A stretch of 64,000 bases of DNA from Yersinia massiliensis CCUG 53443 (GCF_000312485.1 NZ_HE997643.1:672806-736805), one strand, 5' to 3'. Counted from the first letter of the stretch, positions 17,869 to 26,105 are shown. Notes: generated from the letters alone by a model not told the origin. Numbers and translations are program-made.

Positions 17869-19920
17869 TTATTTGAAAATATTACCATGCATCTTAAGGT
17901 ATTCAATGCCAAATTGATGCGATGAGTAATCAGTTAAATGTGACCAATCCCTATACACTGGATAGCCATTAATGTCAGTTTTACATACCCCATATGAGCA
18001 TTGTAAATCATACATGTTTATTAAAATCAAGGAGGGAAATTTATTTTTTAACCGTAAAAACATATTATCAATCCAAATCCTATATTCGTCATTTTTATAA
18101 TTACTATCGAAATCACAGGTGGATTTTAATAATCCTCTTGATTTGTATTTTTTCATCACACAAGAGTTTTGCTGTATTTTTGCCAGATAGAATGGATTTT
18201 GATTTTTATAAGCGTCAAAAATCCCAATGATAATAATTGGTTTAGCGTTGCTATTAATTATTTTAGTTATGGAGCTTTCAAGGCCTTTCTCTAGTTTTTC
18301 CTTTGCTTCGCTGGTGTTGGCGTGATTTTCATTACTAATATATCTCCCCCACGTTTGACTTATAATTACATACTGATAAAACCCTTTTTTGATTTTATTG
18401 TAATTTTCATTAGTTCTATTTGTACATATATTTTTTTCAGATTGGTCATCACCTTCTACAGCTAAGCATCCACCAAGTGAACTTGATTCTAGTGATATAT
18501 CATTATCTTTAATGATAGATTTCAAAAACTGCCAAGAATGATCAGAGTATGAGTCTCCCATGACAATCGCGGATTTTTTTGCACCTTCATTAAAGTGACA
18601 ATTAAGCATTATTAGACTTAAATTCTCTACATTGCATTCATTTCTTATTCTATCCATCCAATTGTATTGAATCGTTTTATTATGAACCAAGTTCATATAG
18701 CTGCTACCTAATCGCGATGGAATGCCACTAGTAGCTTTACTTTTATGGTTCAGTGTGGATACAAGGATATATGGTATTAGCACTAAAACTACTAAAGTTT
18801 TCCAGAAGGATAATGAGTTTTTTCTTCTGAAAAAAGTCTCAACATAACGATAAGAGACAATAGCAAGTAAGAATGATAAAAGTAACGCTAATGAAATAAC
18901 GCTCCATGTTTCTTTTATACTTAAGTTTCTAATAAATGCCAGTACCGGCCAATGCCAAATATAAAGAGAGTATGATATCAACCCAATGAATACTATTGGT
19001 TTTATCGATAATATTTTTGTTGCAAATCCTTTGTTTTTTGAACCACCCAAATATATTAAAATGGCAGAGCTTAAACAAACGAGTAGTGCATATTTATTTG
19101 GGTAGAATTCCAAGATTCCATCACTAACCCCGATAGAAACAATGATTACAATGCAACAAAGCCCAATAATCGAGTTTAACCACTGCGGAATTCTGTCAAC
19201 CTTCAACACTCCAATAACAGCTAAAGACGAACCAATGAGCATTTCAAAAATACGACCTGAAAAACTATAGTAATACTTCAGTGAGTTTTTATCGTTAAAA
19301 ACAAAAGATAGTTTTTTTATTCCATCTAATTGTATTGAAACTGATCCGAAATGAATTCCTATTATCATCAATGCTGTGAATGGTAATATCCAATATGCCC
19401 ATTTTTTAATGTTAAGTAATTTAAAAAATAAAAACATTAAAAAAGGAAGCAATAAATACCATTGCCACTCAACAGATAATGACCACGTATGCAACAAAGG
19501 CATAATGCTTACATCATCTGTAAAATATCCATTATTCAAATTGGAGAAGTAATTGTTTGATAAAAATGAAGATGCGTATCTTAGACTGTTGGTATACTTT
19601 AAATAATCATCAGGAAGATATGTTAGTGTAGTTATTATTGTTACTACAATTATTAAAGCTATGAAAACAGGCTGTAATCTCCATAATCTTCTTTTGAAAA
19701 AATCAACAAAAGAAAAATCACCCTTTTCTAATCCATTTTTTATACCTAATGTTATCAAATATCCTGATATTACAAAAAAAACATCTACACCAACAAATCC
19801 AGAATTAACACCGAATATTTTAGCATGAAAGAATAAAACAAGTATTACAGCTACGGCCCTTAATCCATCAATATCAGGTCGGTATTTGGGGTGCGACAAA
19901 TGAGGGGTGATTTCTTTCAT
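17869..19920 (-). CDS. Acyltransferase-3/SGNH fusion, candidate O-antigen acetylase
   Basis: A 683-aa inner membrane protein. The N-terminal acyltransferase-3 domain starts RPDIDGLRAVAVILVLFFHA with the expected catalytic His, followed by GVDVFFVISGYLI and HTWSLSVEWQWYLLLP over about 10 membrane segments. The C-terminal extracytoplasmic SGNH domain has GDSYSDH and a DWSHLT Asp-His pair. This OafA/OafB architecture acetylates lipopolysaccharide sugars. The gene is markedly AT-rich compared with the phage genes, lacks an obvious Shine-Dalgarno site and lies antisense at the end of the tail operon, the usual place for lysogenic conversion genes. Confidence 0.88.
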   Translation of the reverse strand: MKEITPHLSHPKYRPDIDGLRAVAVILVLFFHAKIFGVNSGFVGVDVFFVISGYLITLGIKNGLEKGDFSFVDFFKRRLWRLQPVFIALIIVVTIITTLTYLPDDYLKYTNSLRYASSFLSNNYFSNLNNGYFTDDVSIMPLLHTWSLSVEWQWYLLLPFLMFLFFKLLNIKKWAYWILPFTALMIIGIHFGSVSIQLDGIKKLSFVFNDKNSLKYYYSFSGRIFEMLIGSSLAVIGVLKVDRIPQWLNSIIGLCCIVIIVSIGVSDGILEFYPNKYALLVCLSSAILIYLGGSKNKGFATKILSIKPIVFIGLISYSLYIWHWPVLAFIRNLSIKETWSVISLALLLSFLLAIVSYRYVETFFRRKNSLSFWKTLVVLVLIPYILVSTLNHKSKATSGIPSRLGSSYMNLVHNKTIQYNWMDRIRNECNVENLSLIMLNCHFNEGAKKSAIVMGDSYSDHSWQFLKSIIKDNDISLESSSLGGCLAVEGDDQSEKNICTNRTNENYNKIKKGFYQYVIISQTWGRYISNENHANTSEAKEKLEKGLESSITKIINSNAKPIIIIGIFDAYKNQNPFYLAKIQQNSCVMKKYKSRGLLKSTCDFDSNYKNDEYRIWIDNMFLRLKNKFPSLILINMYDLQCSYGVCKTDINGYPVYRDWSHLTDYSSHQFGIEYLKMHGNIFK

Positions 19921-20027
19921 TGTTTTTTTAATGCCTTTTCAAATCGCTAAAATTTTATTTATTTATGAAGTTATGTAATGCAATACTAAGCGACTAGCTA
20001 CGACTCTTCAAGGCTTTCCAACTACGT

Positions 20028-20174
20028 CTAAGGTTGAAACCAATCATCAGCGCTTTCCCACGTTTCTTGCAAAATATCCTGAATCACTTCTTTGTCGTGA
20101 GGCAGCCTACCTAACACGCTCCACCCGTGGATCAGCGTCTTCAGATGCCAGAAGTTGACGTTATGGAGCCACCG
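20028..20174 (-). pseudogene. 3' fragment of a dinI-like gene
   Basis: The frame ends DKEVIQDILQETWESADDWFQP; the stretch ILQETWESADDWF is identical to the end of E. coli DinI, an SOS protein that modulates RecA filaments. The frame is open for only 48 codons back to a stop at 20175 and has no ATG or ribosome binding site. Just upstream in another frame ANGGSITSTSGI could be the preceding DinI strand, implying an additional small lesion. A matching DinI-like 5' start lies at 23578 on the same strand. Confidence 0.7.
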
Positions 20175-20197
20175 TTAGCTGAAATGTAAAACACAAA

Positions 20198-20217
20198 ACC
20201 GGGCTTAATCGCCCGGT
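20198..20217. terminator. Bidirectional terminator after the autotransporter gene
   Basis: A 7-bp stem (ACCGGGC/GCCCGGT) with a 6-base loop has TTTTGTGTTTT on the - strand and a T7 run on the + strand. It lies 28 bases past the autotransporter stop. The stem is the same sequence as at 17847-17866. Confidence 0.8.
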
Positions 20218-20244
20218 CTGATTTTTTTAATTCTACAGTTAGTA

Positions 20245-23112
20245 TTAGAAGTTATATTTAATTCCTAACATCACTGCCGTATCGCTGTAACCTTTATTGC
20301 CTACTTGCTGTCCAACATTACCCCAGACATTCAGTTGCTTATCCAATTGCCCCTCAACGCCCACTTTTACTTCTGCAACATTTGCTGCACCGTCTTGTTT
20401 CACGGTCACGCCATCCATAGTAGTACCAAAATCTTTAGTATTGTGGATCCAATTTGCTTCAATAAACGGCTGGAATACACGGTCTTTACCTTTATCCTGA
20501 TCGCTGTAGCCGTTCATAAAGGCTTTTACACCCAAGCGGGTCTGAATATTACCATCACCTTCTCCAGACACATTCGTTCCGTTGGCTTCTTTATGGTCGT
20601 CAGCTTTCACACCCATCCAGGTAACTTGTGCTTTAGGCTGAATGAAGTAGGTGGCATTCTTAGCGGCATTTTCACCCACTTTAAAGGTATAACCACTTTC
20701 GACAGAAGCTGTTACCCCTTTGGATTTGTATTCTTCAGCAGCTAAGTTCTGGCCTTCAACGTTATTGTTGAACCAACTGTATTGCACCCAACTGTCGACA
20801 TACAGTCCAGATTTATCTTCGTTGTTAGCGTACCAAGTTCCGTATACACCCGCGCTGTAACCGTCGATTGAACCTTTAGCATTGTAGCCGGATATCCGTG
20901 AAACAGTTGTACTTTTGCTATTACCATACCCAGCCATAACACCCAGATGGAAGCGGTCCGTTGTATTGCTGCTCCATTGAGCTATATCACCGCCCAATTG
21001 CACGACATAACGATTAGCCTGTGTACTCAGTTGGCCTGATGTATCACGAGAGCGGTTGTGACCACCTTCGTTACGTAACCACAGGCTGGTTACTTTACGT
21101 TCACCAGTCAGCACATCAATGTACTGGGTTTCACCTAAACGATCATGCAAACGTGTGACGAACATATTATTTGCAGCTGCTAGGTTAGCTGTGTAACTGC
21201 TTGCTTCCGGACGTTCTACCATCAGGGATGGTTCAATTGGATCAGTAGGGTCAATTGGATCAGTAGGGTCAACTGGATTAGTAAGGTCAACTGCGTTGGT
21301 CAAATACCAGTTACTGGCATTGGTCCCTACCCCCCTAATCAGAGAGTAATCATAAGCTCCTGCCACAATACGACCATTCTTTACGAACTCGCCATCAGAT
21401 AATCCATTAACCTGAATCAATTCAATGCCATTTAGTGTTGTAGCCCCAGACCCACCCGCATTAGTTACACTGACGAGGGTATTACCAGACGTATTACCCT
21501 CTACAATCATTTTATCGGTTATTGAGTTGTCGTCATTTAATTCAGTGTTAAATAGCAAGTTGCCATTGTTGCCGATATAGTCTCCATGCACGGTTAGTAC
21601 ATCACCAGCGACTGGATTTGAAAAGTTAATTGTGCCAGCGTTCGTTAACCCAGCGACATCAGAACTGGCTACCATATTCCAAATAGCGCTATTATCAAGA
21701 GTCACCTGACCACCATTACGCGCAAGACCATTCCATTGGGTATTGCTAAGACTAAGATTAGCTTGGCTACCCATACCTGCTTGTATATCACCATTTAAAA
21801 CCATATCGCTAGCATCGAGATTAACGATACCAAAATTCGTTAGGGCAGCGTCGGTATCTGCATTTATTAATATGCCATTGTTAATAACGCTACTGTTATT
21901 TAGTGTGGCATTTATTGTTCCACCGAGAGCATTAAACGTTTTACCATTCTGACTGTGTATATTCACATTTTGCTGATTCATAGTCATAATTGCTTGTGTA
22001 TTGCTATTCACTGCATCAGCATTATTTCCACTGGTAGTGATATTAGTATTAGTTACATTGACTGTAGTTCCACTATCATTAGCCTGAATAGCATACGCAT
22101 TGTTACCCACAGTACTGATGTTATTGCCCTGACTATTAATCGAACTGGCAGAGTTTGCCATCATCGCCACAGCACCATTATTGGTGGTGCTGACATCACT
22201 ACCAGAAATATCAACTTGTCCGCCTAAAACTGCTTGGATAGCAGTATTGTTAGCGCCGAGAGTTTTAACCGATGTTCCTGGATTAATAACGATTCTTCCG
22301 CCTGGACCTCTTGCACTCACAGCAGTTGCCTGATGAGTGATAATTTGTGTATTTCCACTCACAGTCGCTAAAGATGAGCCATTACCATTAAGTTCAGAAG
22401 ATACCAGTGCAGTACCAGCCCCAAAGGTTTCAAGGGTACTGTCGATGATATCGAATTGAGTATTTGCACTATTTGTTGTTTCAACGAAGACCGCAGCTGC
22501 AGAGGCACCACTGGTACTGGCGTATGAACCAGTCATGCTCCCCCGAGAACCATTTGCTATTTGTAAAGCACTAGCACTTGAGCCCAGGTAAGCACCTGTT
22601 GTTGTCAATGTAGAGTTATTGACAATTACTGAACTATTATTAGCAGCTATGCCCTTACCACCCGCACCTGTTACTGAAACTGTGCTGTTGTTCAGTGTGA
22701 TTTGGCTATTAGAAACAAGCGATATGCCGGACGCGCTTGTTCCTGAAACCGAAATATTTGCATCATCTAAGTTAACACTGGCTGCGGTTTGAGCATATAC
22801 TCCGTGTGAGCCAATACCTGTCGTTGTTAATATACTTCCGAGCAGAAAATCAACGCGTGATCCCGTCCCAGAGGCATATAACGCATCGGCGGCATTACCA
22901 CCAGTAATTAATGTGATACCACCGTCAGCAATTAATATTCCGCCATTTGATACCACCGCAGCATGCCCAGAAAAATCGTTAATCAAGCCACTATCTACAA
23001 CGGTACCGTCTGGAGTATTAATTGTCGTACCGTTTACTACAATTTGAGCTGAAGAAGTGGTTGTTATTGTCGTTAACGCGATGGCAATCAACGTTTTTTT
23101 AAAGATTGGCAT
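20245..23112 (-). CDS. Autotransporter (type Va) with passenger and beta-barrel
   Basis: A 955-aa protein. It begins with a signal peptide (MPIFKKTLIAIALTTITTTSSA), followed by a long Ser/Thr/Asn/Gly passenger (about 30-620) built of short beta-helix repeats such as VNNSTLTTTGA and a helix-ending domain (650 onward). A Pro-Asp linker made of DPTDPI repeats lies near 620-645. The C-terminal 270 residues form the barrel (TSLWLRNEGGHNRS, then GVMAGYGNS, ending VMLGIKYNF with terminal Phe). The passenger has no protease motif and looks like an adhesin. GAG lies 9 bases before the ATG. It is inside the prophage, between two dinI-like fragments. Confidence 0.93.
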   Translation of the reverse strand: MPIFKKTLIAIALTTITTTSSAQIVVNGTTINTPDGTVVDSGLINDFSGHAAVVSNGGILIADGGITLITGGNAADALYASGTGSRVDFLLGSILTTTGIGSHGVYAQTAASVNLDDANISVSGTSASGISLVSNSQITLNNSTVSVTGAGGKGIAANNSSVIVNNSTLTTTGAYLGSSASALQIANGSRGSMTGSYASTSGASAAAVFVETTNSANTQFDIIDSTLETFGAGTALVSSELNGNGSSLATVSGNTQIITHQATAVSARGPGGRIVINPGTSVKTLGANNTAIQAVLGGQVDISGSDVSTTNNGAVAMMANSASSINSQGNNISTVGNNAYAIQANDSGTTVNVTNTNITTSGNNADAVNSNTQAIMTMNQQNVNIHSQNGKTFNALGGTINATLNNSSVINNGILINADTDAALTNFGIVNLDASDMVLNGDIQAGMGSQANLSLSNTQWNGLARNGGQVTLDNSAIWNMVASSDVAGLTNAGTINFSNPVAGDVLTVHGDYIGNNGNLLFNTELNDDNSITDKMIVEGNTSGNTLVSVTNAGGSGATTLNGIELIQVNGLSDGEFVKNGRIVAGAYDYSLIRGVGTNASNWYLTNAVDLTNPVDPTDPIDPTDPIEPSLMVERPEASSYTANLAAANNMFVTRLHDRLGETQYIDVLTGERKVTSLWLRNEGGHNRSRDTSGQLSTQANRYVVQLGGDIAQWSSNTTDRFHLGVMAGYGNSKSTTVSRISGYNAKGSIDGYSAGVYGTWYANNEDKSGLYVDSWVQYSWFNNNVEGQNLAAEEYKSKGVTASVESGYTFKVGENAAKNATYFIQPKAQVTWMGVKADDHKEANGTNVSGEGDGNIQTRLGVKAFMNGYSDQDKGKDRVFQPFIEANWIHNTKDFGTTMDGVTVKQDGAANVAEVKVGVEGQLDKQLNVWGNVGQQVGNKGYSDTAVMLGIKYNF
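21233..21286. repeat. Three 18-bp tandem repeats in the autotransporter linker
   Basis: Three units of about TCAATTGGATCAGTAGGG encode the DPTDPI linker repeats on the - strand. The first two copies are identical and the third has changes. Copy number could vary by slippage and change the linker length. Confidence 0.85.
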
Positions 23113-23404
23113 GGGGATTTTCTCGATGTAAGTAATTTTTGCAGGATTTAAATTAATAAGTGACGTTGCTTTATCATTAAAATAAATTAATGTTATTTTA
23201 ATAATGGTTATTAACTCTAATTAATATATGGTGTTGGCAGTTCTTTAATATTATTGTTTTGTATTCTAAATATGTGCATGTTGTTATACTTGATAGTCGC
23301 GCATCATACACACTATTGCTAGGCTATCTATATGGGATTTAGCGCCCATTTGCGTAGGATTTTTCCTGTTTTTTTTAAATTTAAGCAAAGTGATAAAATT
23401 TCCA
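23113..23404. other. AT-rich leader of the autotransporter gene
   Basis: About 290 bases with no gene. It is very AT-rich and should hold the autotransporter promoter reading leftward. I see no clear regulator site or convincing -35/-10 pair. One junction of the insertion into the dinI-like gene should lie between here and about 23545. Confidence 0.5.
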
Positions 23405-23578
23405 CTACGAATGTCGATTGGAGTGTGTCTTTATATTAATTTTATTAATTTCAATGAAAACAATATTAGTATGGTAGTGTTGTTGGTATATATCAAGATT
23501 GAAGGAAAAAAAATAGAGCAGACTGGATTGATATAGATTTACAGTGCATTTATCTATCGTCATATCAATACGCAGCAT
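23405..23578 (-). pseudogene. 5' start of a dinI-like gene running into foreign sequence
   Basis: An ATG with an excellent site (AAGGGGA, 5 bases away) begins MLRIDMTIDK, the typical start of phage DinI-like proteins. After about ten residues the resemblance ends and the frame continues through AT-rich, low-quality coding sequence for 47 further codons. It begins 10 bases after the stop of the LexA-controlled 91-aa gene, so the two formed an SOS operon. The matching DinI C-terminus lies 3.4 kb further along the same strand, beyond the autotransporter gene. Confidence 0.6.
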
Positions 23579-23588
23579 AAATTCCCCT

Positions 23589-23864
23589 TCAACTGTGATA
23601 GCGGGTTTTGGTGTTAATGTCCTCAATACCCGATTCGATGTAATCCACGTGCCTCTGTAGTTCGCGGATGAGCTTCTTGGCGGCATCTAAGCGGATTATT
23701 ACTTGCTGGTCAGGGTAGTTCTCAGGTTCAATCTGCCTGAACCCAGTTAGGGTATCAGTGAAGGATGAGCGCATTATGATGAACTCACCAAAGGCGCTGT
23801 GAGCTGTCTCAAATGAAGTCAGTTCCCTCATTCCTGTGAATTCATCTTTAGGATTTCTTGCCAT
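23589..23864 (-). CDS. SOS-controlled phage protein of unknown function
   Basis: A 91-aa protein with no family that I recognise. The start at 23864 is chosen because AAGGGTG lies 5 bases upstream, while an in-frame ATG five codons earlier has no site. The second half ([28 protein letters not shown]) is an amphipathic helix pair that loosely recalls BssS-like small regulators. A LexA box ends 18 bases upstream, so expression should follow DNA damage. Near the prophage right end this is where some phages place SOS-induced antirepressors such as Tum of 186; that role is only a hypothesis. Confidence 0.8.
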   Translation of the reverse strand: MARNPKDEFTGMRELTSFETAHSAFGEFIIMRSSFTDTLTGFRQIEPENYPDQQVIIRLDAAKKLIRELQRHVDYIESGIEDINTKTRYHS

Positions 23865-23881
23865 ACAAACACCCTTCATTT

Positions 23882-23901
23882 AACTGTTTGTATATACAGT
23901 A
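23882..23901 (-). promoter_or_regulatory. LexA (SOS) box
   Basis: AACTGTTTGTATATACAGTA contains a perfect CTG-N10-CAG and differs from the E. coli consensus at three bases of 20. It lies just upstream of the 91-aa gene start on the - strand, where bound LexA would block its promoter. Confidence 0.85.
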
Positions 23902-24003
23902 TTGAATTTTATTTCAGTTGGGAAGTCTTTCTGCAAAACTATTTTTCTTTACTTAATAATCATATAGTTACGATAGCTGGTTTTGCTAAGAAAAATGAAA
24001 TAA

Positions 24004-24046
24004 AAAAGCCAGAAACCACTTTGGAATCATTTGGTTGCTGGCTTTT
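24004..24046. terminator. Terminator at the prophage right boundary
   Basis: AAAAGCCAG pairs with CTGGCTTTT, extended inward by AACCA/TGGTT after one mismatch. A-runs on the left and T-runs on the right make it usable in both directions. It separates the SOS module from the icd fragment and probably is the phage's last element. Confidence 0.7.
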
Positions 24047-24054
24047 GGTCTATC

Positions 24055-24221
24055 TACTGTTGCGTCATATGGGCTGGTTCGAAGCGGCTGATTTGATTAT
24101 CAAAGGCACCGAAGGCGCTATTCAGGCTAAGACAGTGACTTACGATTTCGAACGTCTGATGGACGGCGCTAAACTGTTGAAATGCAGCGAATTTGGCGAC
24201 GCCATTATTCAGCATATGTAA
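24055..24221 (+). pseudogene. icd: Displaced 3' end of icd; prophage attachment-site side
   Basis: The frame encodes [20 protein letters not shown] and continues through [18 protein letters not shown] to the stop. This is the C-terminus of isocitrate dehydrogenase, nearly identical to E. coli Icd. No start or rest of the gene is present; upstream sequence changes abruptly to the phage terminator. Phage 21 and element e14 integrate in the icd 3' end, supply a replacement end and leave the original 3' piece at the far side. The intact icd should lie on the same strand left of the window. Confidence 0.92.
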
Positions 24222-24243
24222 TTGCATATTGAGTGCAATATCT

Positions 24244-24265
24244 CACGGAGGCTTCGGCTTCCGTG
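24244..24265 (+). terminator. Native icd terminator
   Basis: A 9-bp stem (CACGGAGGC/GCTTCCGTG, one G-T pair) around a TTCG tetraloop, followed by TGTTCTT, 22 bases after the icd stop. It has stayed with the displaced icd end. Confidence 0.8.
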
Positions 24266-24629
24266 TGTTCTTAATGCCCGCCTAACTGCCCCTGAAAAAC
24301 CTTTCTGCATTTGTACGAATAGTCTGCCAGCACCCGAACAGCCGAATTAATCCAGCTATGACCCCGGATCATCATTAACTGAATATGAAGTGCCTGAGTT
24401 CGCTGGCACTACATGGGAGGATAGTGGGTTGTATGCACTGGTTCTCAATCATTACTGTAATACGTAAAAATAATAAGAATCATTATCAACATGGAGTAAA
24501 CAAATAAGATAATTTCATTGATTACGAAAACTAATGAATCAATGATTGGGGCGGCTATTGCAAGTGATTAAAAGCAATGCTCGTATCGTCCATCACTTTG
24601 GGGGGCGACTAATCAAGGAGGAAGTTACG
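24266..24629. other. Non-coding stretch between icd fragment and Fur-linked small gene
   Basis: No convincing gene. The only clear signal is the Fur box at 24469-24487. The 140 bases between that box and the small gene start could be a leader or hold a small RNA, but I see no terminator inside it. Confidence 0.5.
24469..24487 (+). promoter_or_regulatory. Fur box
   Basis: AATAATAAGAATCATTATC matches the 19-base Fur consensus at 16 positions, including the whole right half. The next gene on the + strand starts at 24630. Iron-loaded Fur would repress this unit. Confidence 0.75.
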
Positions 24630-24812
24630 ATGGAATATATTTTAAGCTTATTGTTATTTAGTGCGATTCCGGTATCTCAGGGCCCTATGGTTCAACCATG
24701 TAATTCATCCACCATGTTGGAGGCACGTTGTATTGTTGATGAATTAGGGCCAGATGTTGGCTCTGATGAGTATAAACGCTGCCAAGCTAGAGGCGGATGC
24801 AATTATCATTAA
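24630..24812 (+). CDS. Small orphan protein, possibly exported, behind a Fur box
   Basis: A 60-aa protein. AAGGAGGAAG ends 6 bases before the ATG, close to ideal, which is why this start is preferred over an upstream in-frame ATG at 24546 without a site. The N-terminus MEYILSLLLFSAIPVSQG is hydrophobic like a short signal or membrane anchor; the rest has four Cys (PCNSS, ARCIVDE, KRCQARGGC), suggesting disulfides or metal binding outside the cytoplasm. I recognise no family. A 7-bp hairpin (24823-24842) without T-run follows. Confidence 0.6.
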   Translation: MEYILSLLLFSAIPVSQGPMVQPCNSSTMLEARCIVDELGPDVGSDEYKRCQARGGCNYH

Positions 24813-24919
24813 AGAGTACGAAGCTTCCCTATTGTGGGAGGCCATCGAATCGATACTTTTGCACAATTTGAGATACAAATAGCGCATGCGTTAATCCATG
24901 ATGTTTGAACATCTTCTTT

Positions 24920-24951
24920 GTCTACATTGGGGACGGAACCCCAATGTAGAC
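24920..24951. repeat. Perfect 13-bp inverted repeat (hairpin)
   Basis: GTCTACATTGGGG and CCCCAATGTAGAC flank a 6-base loop. It lies between the small orphan gene and the convergent GyrI-like gene and may act as a shared transcript end, though neither side has a solid T-run. Confidence 0.7.
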
Positions 24952-24969
24952 TTATTGCATTTGAAAAGG

Positions 24970-25434
24970 TTATGTAGTGCTAATGCCTATATATATATGG
25001 GCTTCCTCCGGACTTTTATAAGCCTCAAAATCAGTAAGGAAGCTACGACTTATCTTGGGGTGTTTCTCAAAATAAGACCAGATATTAGACCAAGTGTGAA
25101 TAATCGCATCGGGCATGACCCCTTTGGCTTCAAAAACGAGATATTCTCCAGCTTCAATGGCAATGTTTTCAAAATCGCTGTTTGGCTTATCAACAGATAC
25201 GCCAATGGTTAAATCATAGAAGCCGGTAGCGTCAGATTCATAAGCCGAGTAAACGCCAAAAATAGGAGAGTCTGGTAGTCGTGTTGTGATACGTTCTGCC
25301 ACCCCCTCTGAATAGAATTGTGTCCATAGCCCTGGGATTCTTGCACTTTTGGAATTGAATTCATTGATATTTTTTGTACGTACACAAAGCCCCGCCACAC
25401 AGAAGCATTTTATATATTCAGACTTCGGTTTCAT
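24970..25434 (-). CDS. GyrI-like / effector-binding domain protein
   Basis: A 154-aa stand-alone protein of the GyrI-like (AraC effector-binding, Cass2-type) superfamily. Features are the early LCVRTKNINEFN strand, IPGLWTQFYSEGVAERI, then FGVYSAYESDATGFYDLTIGVSVD and the closing AHIYIGIS strand. Such proteins bind small hydrophobic ligands; the ligand here is unknown. There is no DNA-binding domain. GGAAG lies 9 bases before the ATG, and GATAATCATTATG overlapping the start resembles part of a Fur site. Confidence 0.82.
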   Translation of the reverse strand: MKPKSEYIKCFCVAGLCVRTKNINEFNSKSARIPGLWTQFYSEGVAERITTRLPDSPIFGVYSAYESDATGFYDLTIGVSVDKPNSDFENIAIEAGEYLVFEAKGVMPDAIIHTWSNIWSYFEKHPKISRSFLTDFEAYKSPEEAHIYIGISTT

Positions 25435-25578
25435 AATGATTATCTTCCAATGTAAATTGGGATTATATCCTAAATTGACGCTAGGATTTTTGATTAAAAA
25501 TCGTAAGAAAAATCACAGTAACTATAATTATTGATGCTAATAATTAAACATCGCAGATTCTTCTGACATGTTAAGCAT

Positions 25579-25776
25579 ATGGGAAGTATGTTTTTATTAG
25601 GCGGTGTTGAATGCGATATTAACAATAGCATATTCGTTGGTTTGAAAAATGCAACGTCAGACGGTTCGTGCCATAAGCCAGAGGGAATTTGTTTTTATCG
25701 CCCACAAAGCGCGACGAAGTCGATGTTAGCTTACCTTGCCATTTCGGCCTATGGGGCCCCGAACAAGAATTTGTGA
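25579..25776 (+). pseudogene. Doubtful 65-aa frame, possibly a gene remnant
   Basis: The frame reads VECDINNSIFVGLKNATSDG and CHKPEGICFYRPQSATKS, which looks protein-like, but there is no ribosome binding site and no recognisable family. It stops at 25776 in a region with no other coding sign. It may be a piece of a degraded gene; it could also be chance. Confidence 0.25.
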
Positions 25777-26105
25777 TATGGGATATTTCCCCAAGCATAG
25801 GCTATCAATGTTAAGGGAGGCTTAAGAGTTGAGTTTGTTTGAAAAGCATAAGGCCAAGCTTAATTGGCCAGCCTAATCATGCATGTAGCAAGTGATTTTC
25901 GCGTTAACTGGATCTGCAAGAATGGACTGTTCTATATAGATTCGCTGATAACTCTCGATACAAGAAAATTCCTACAAAAATAGGCTTGGTCTCTGATATT
26001 AAAAATCAACAGAAAGGCAATAATGTACTTATAAAATAATACACAGTCCTTGGTGAGAAGCATCACGGCTCTGTTTTTCGTCGTATCTAGCCATTATTGA
26101 TTTTG

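Noticed and set aside
19998-20060. A - strand frame reading KKRGKALMIGFNLRRSWKALK, at first sight a transposase end
   Set aside because: It overlaps in another frame the much clearer DinI C-terminus (ILQETWESADDWF); the frame is probably chance.
23587-23686. N-terminal extension of the dinI-like 5' fragment
   Set aside because: It is the other frame of the 91-aa gene; the ATG at 23578 has the ribosome site.
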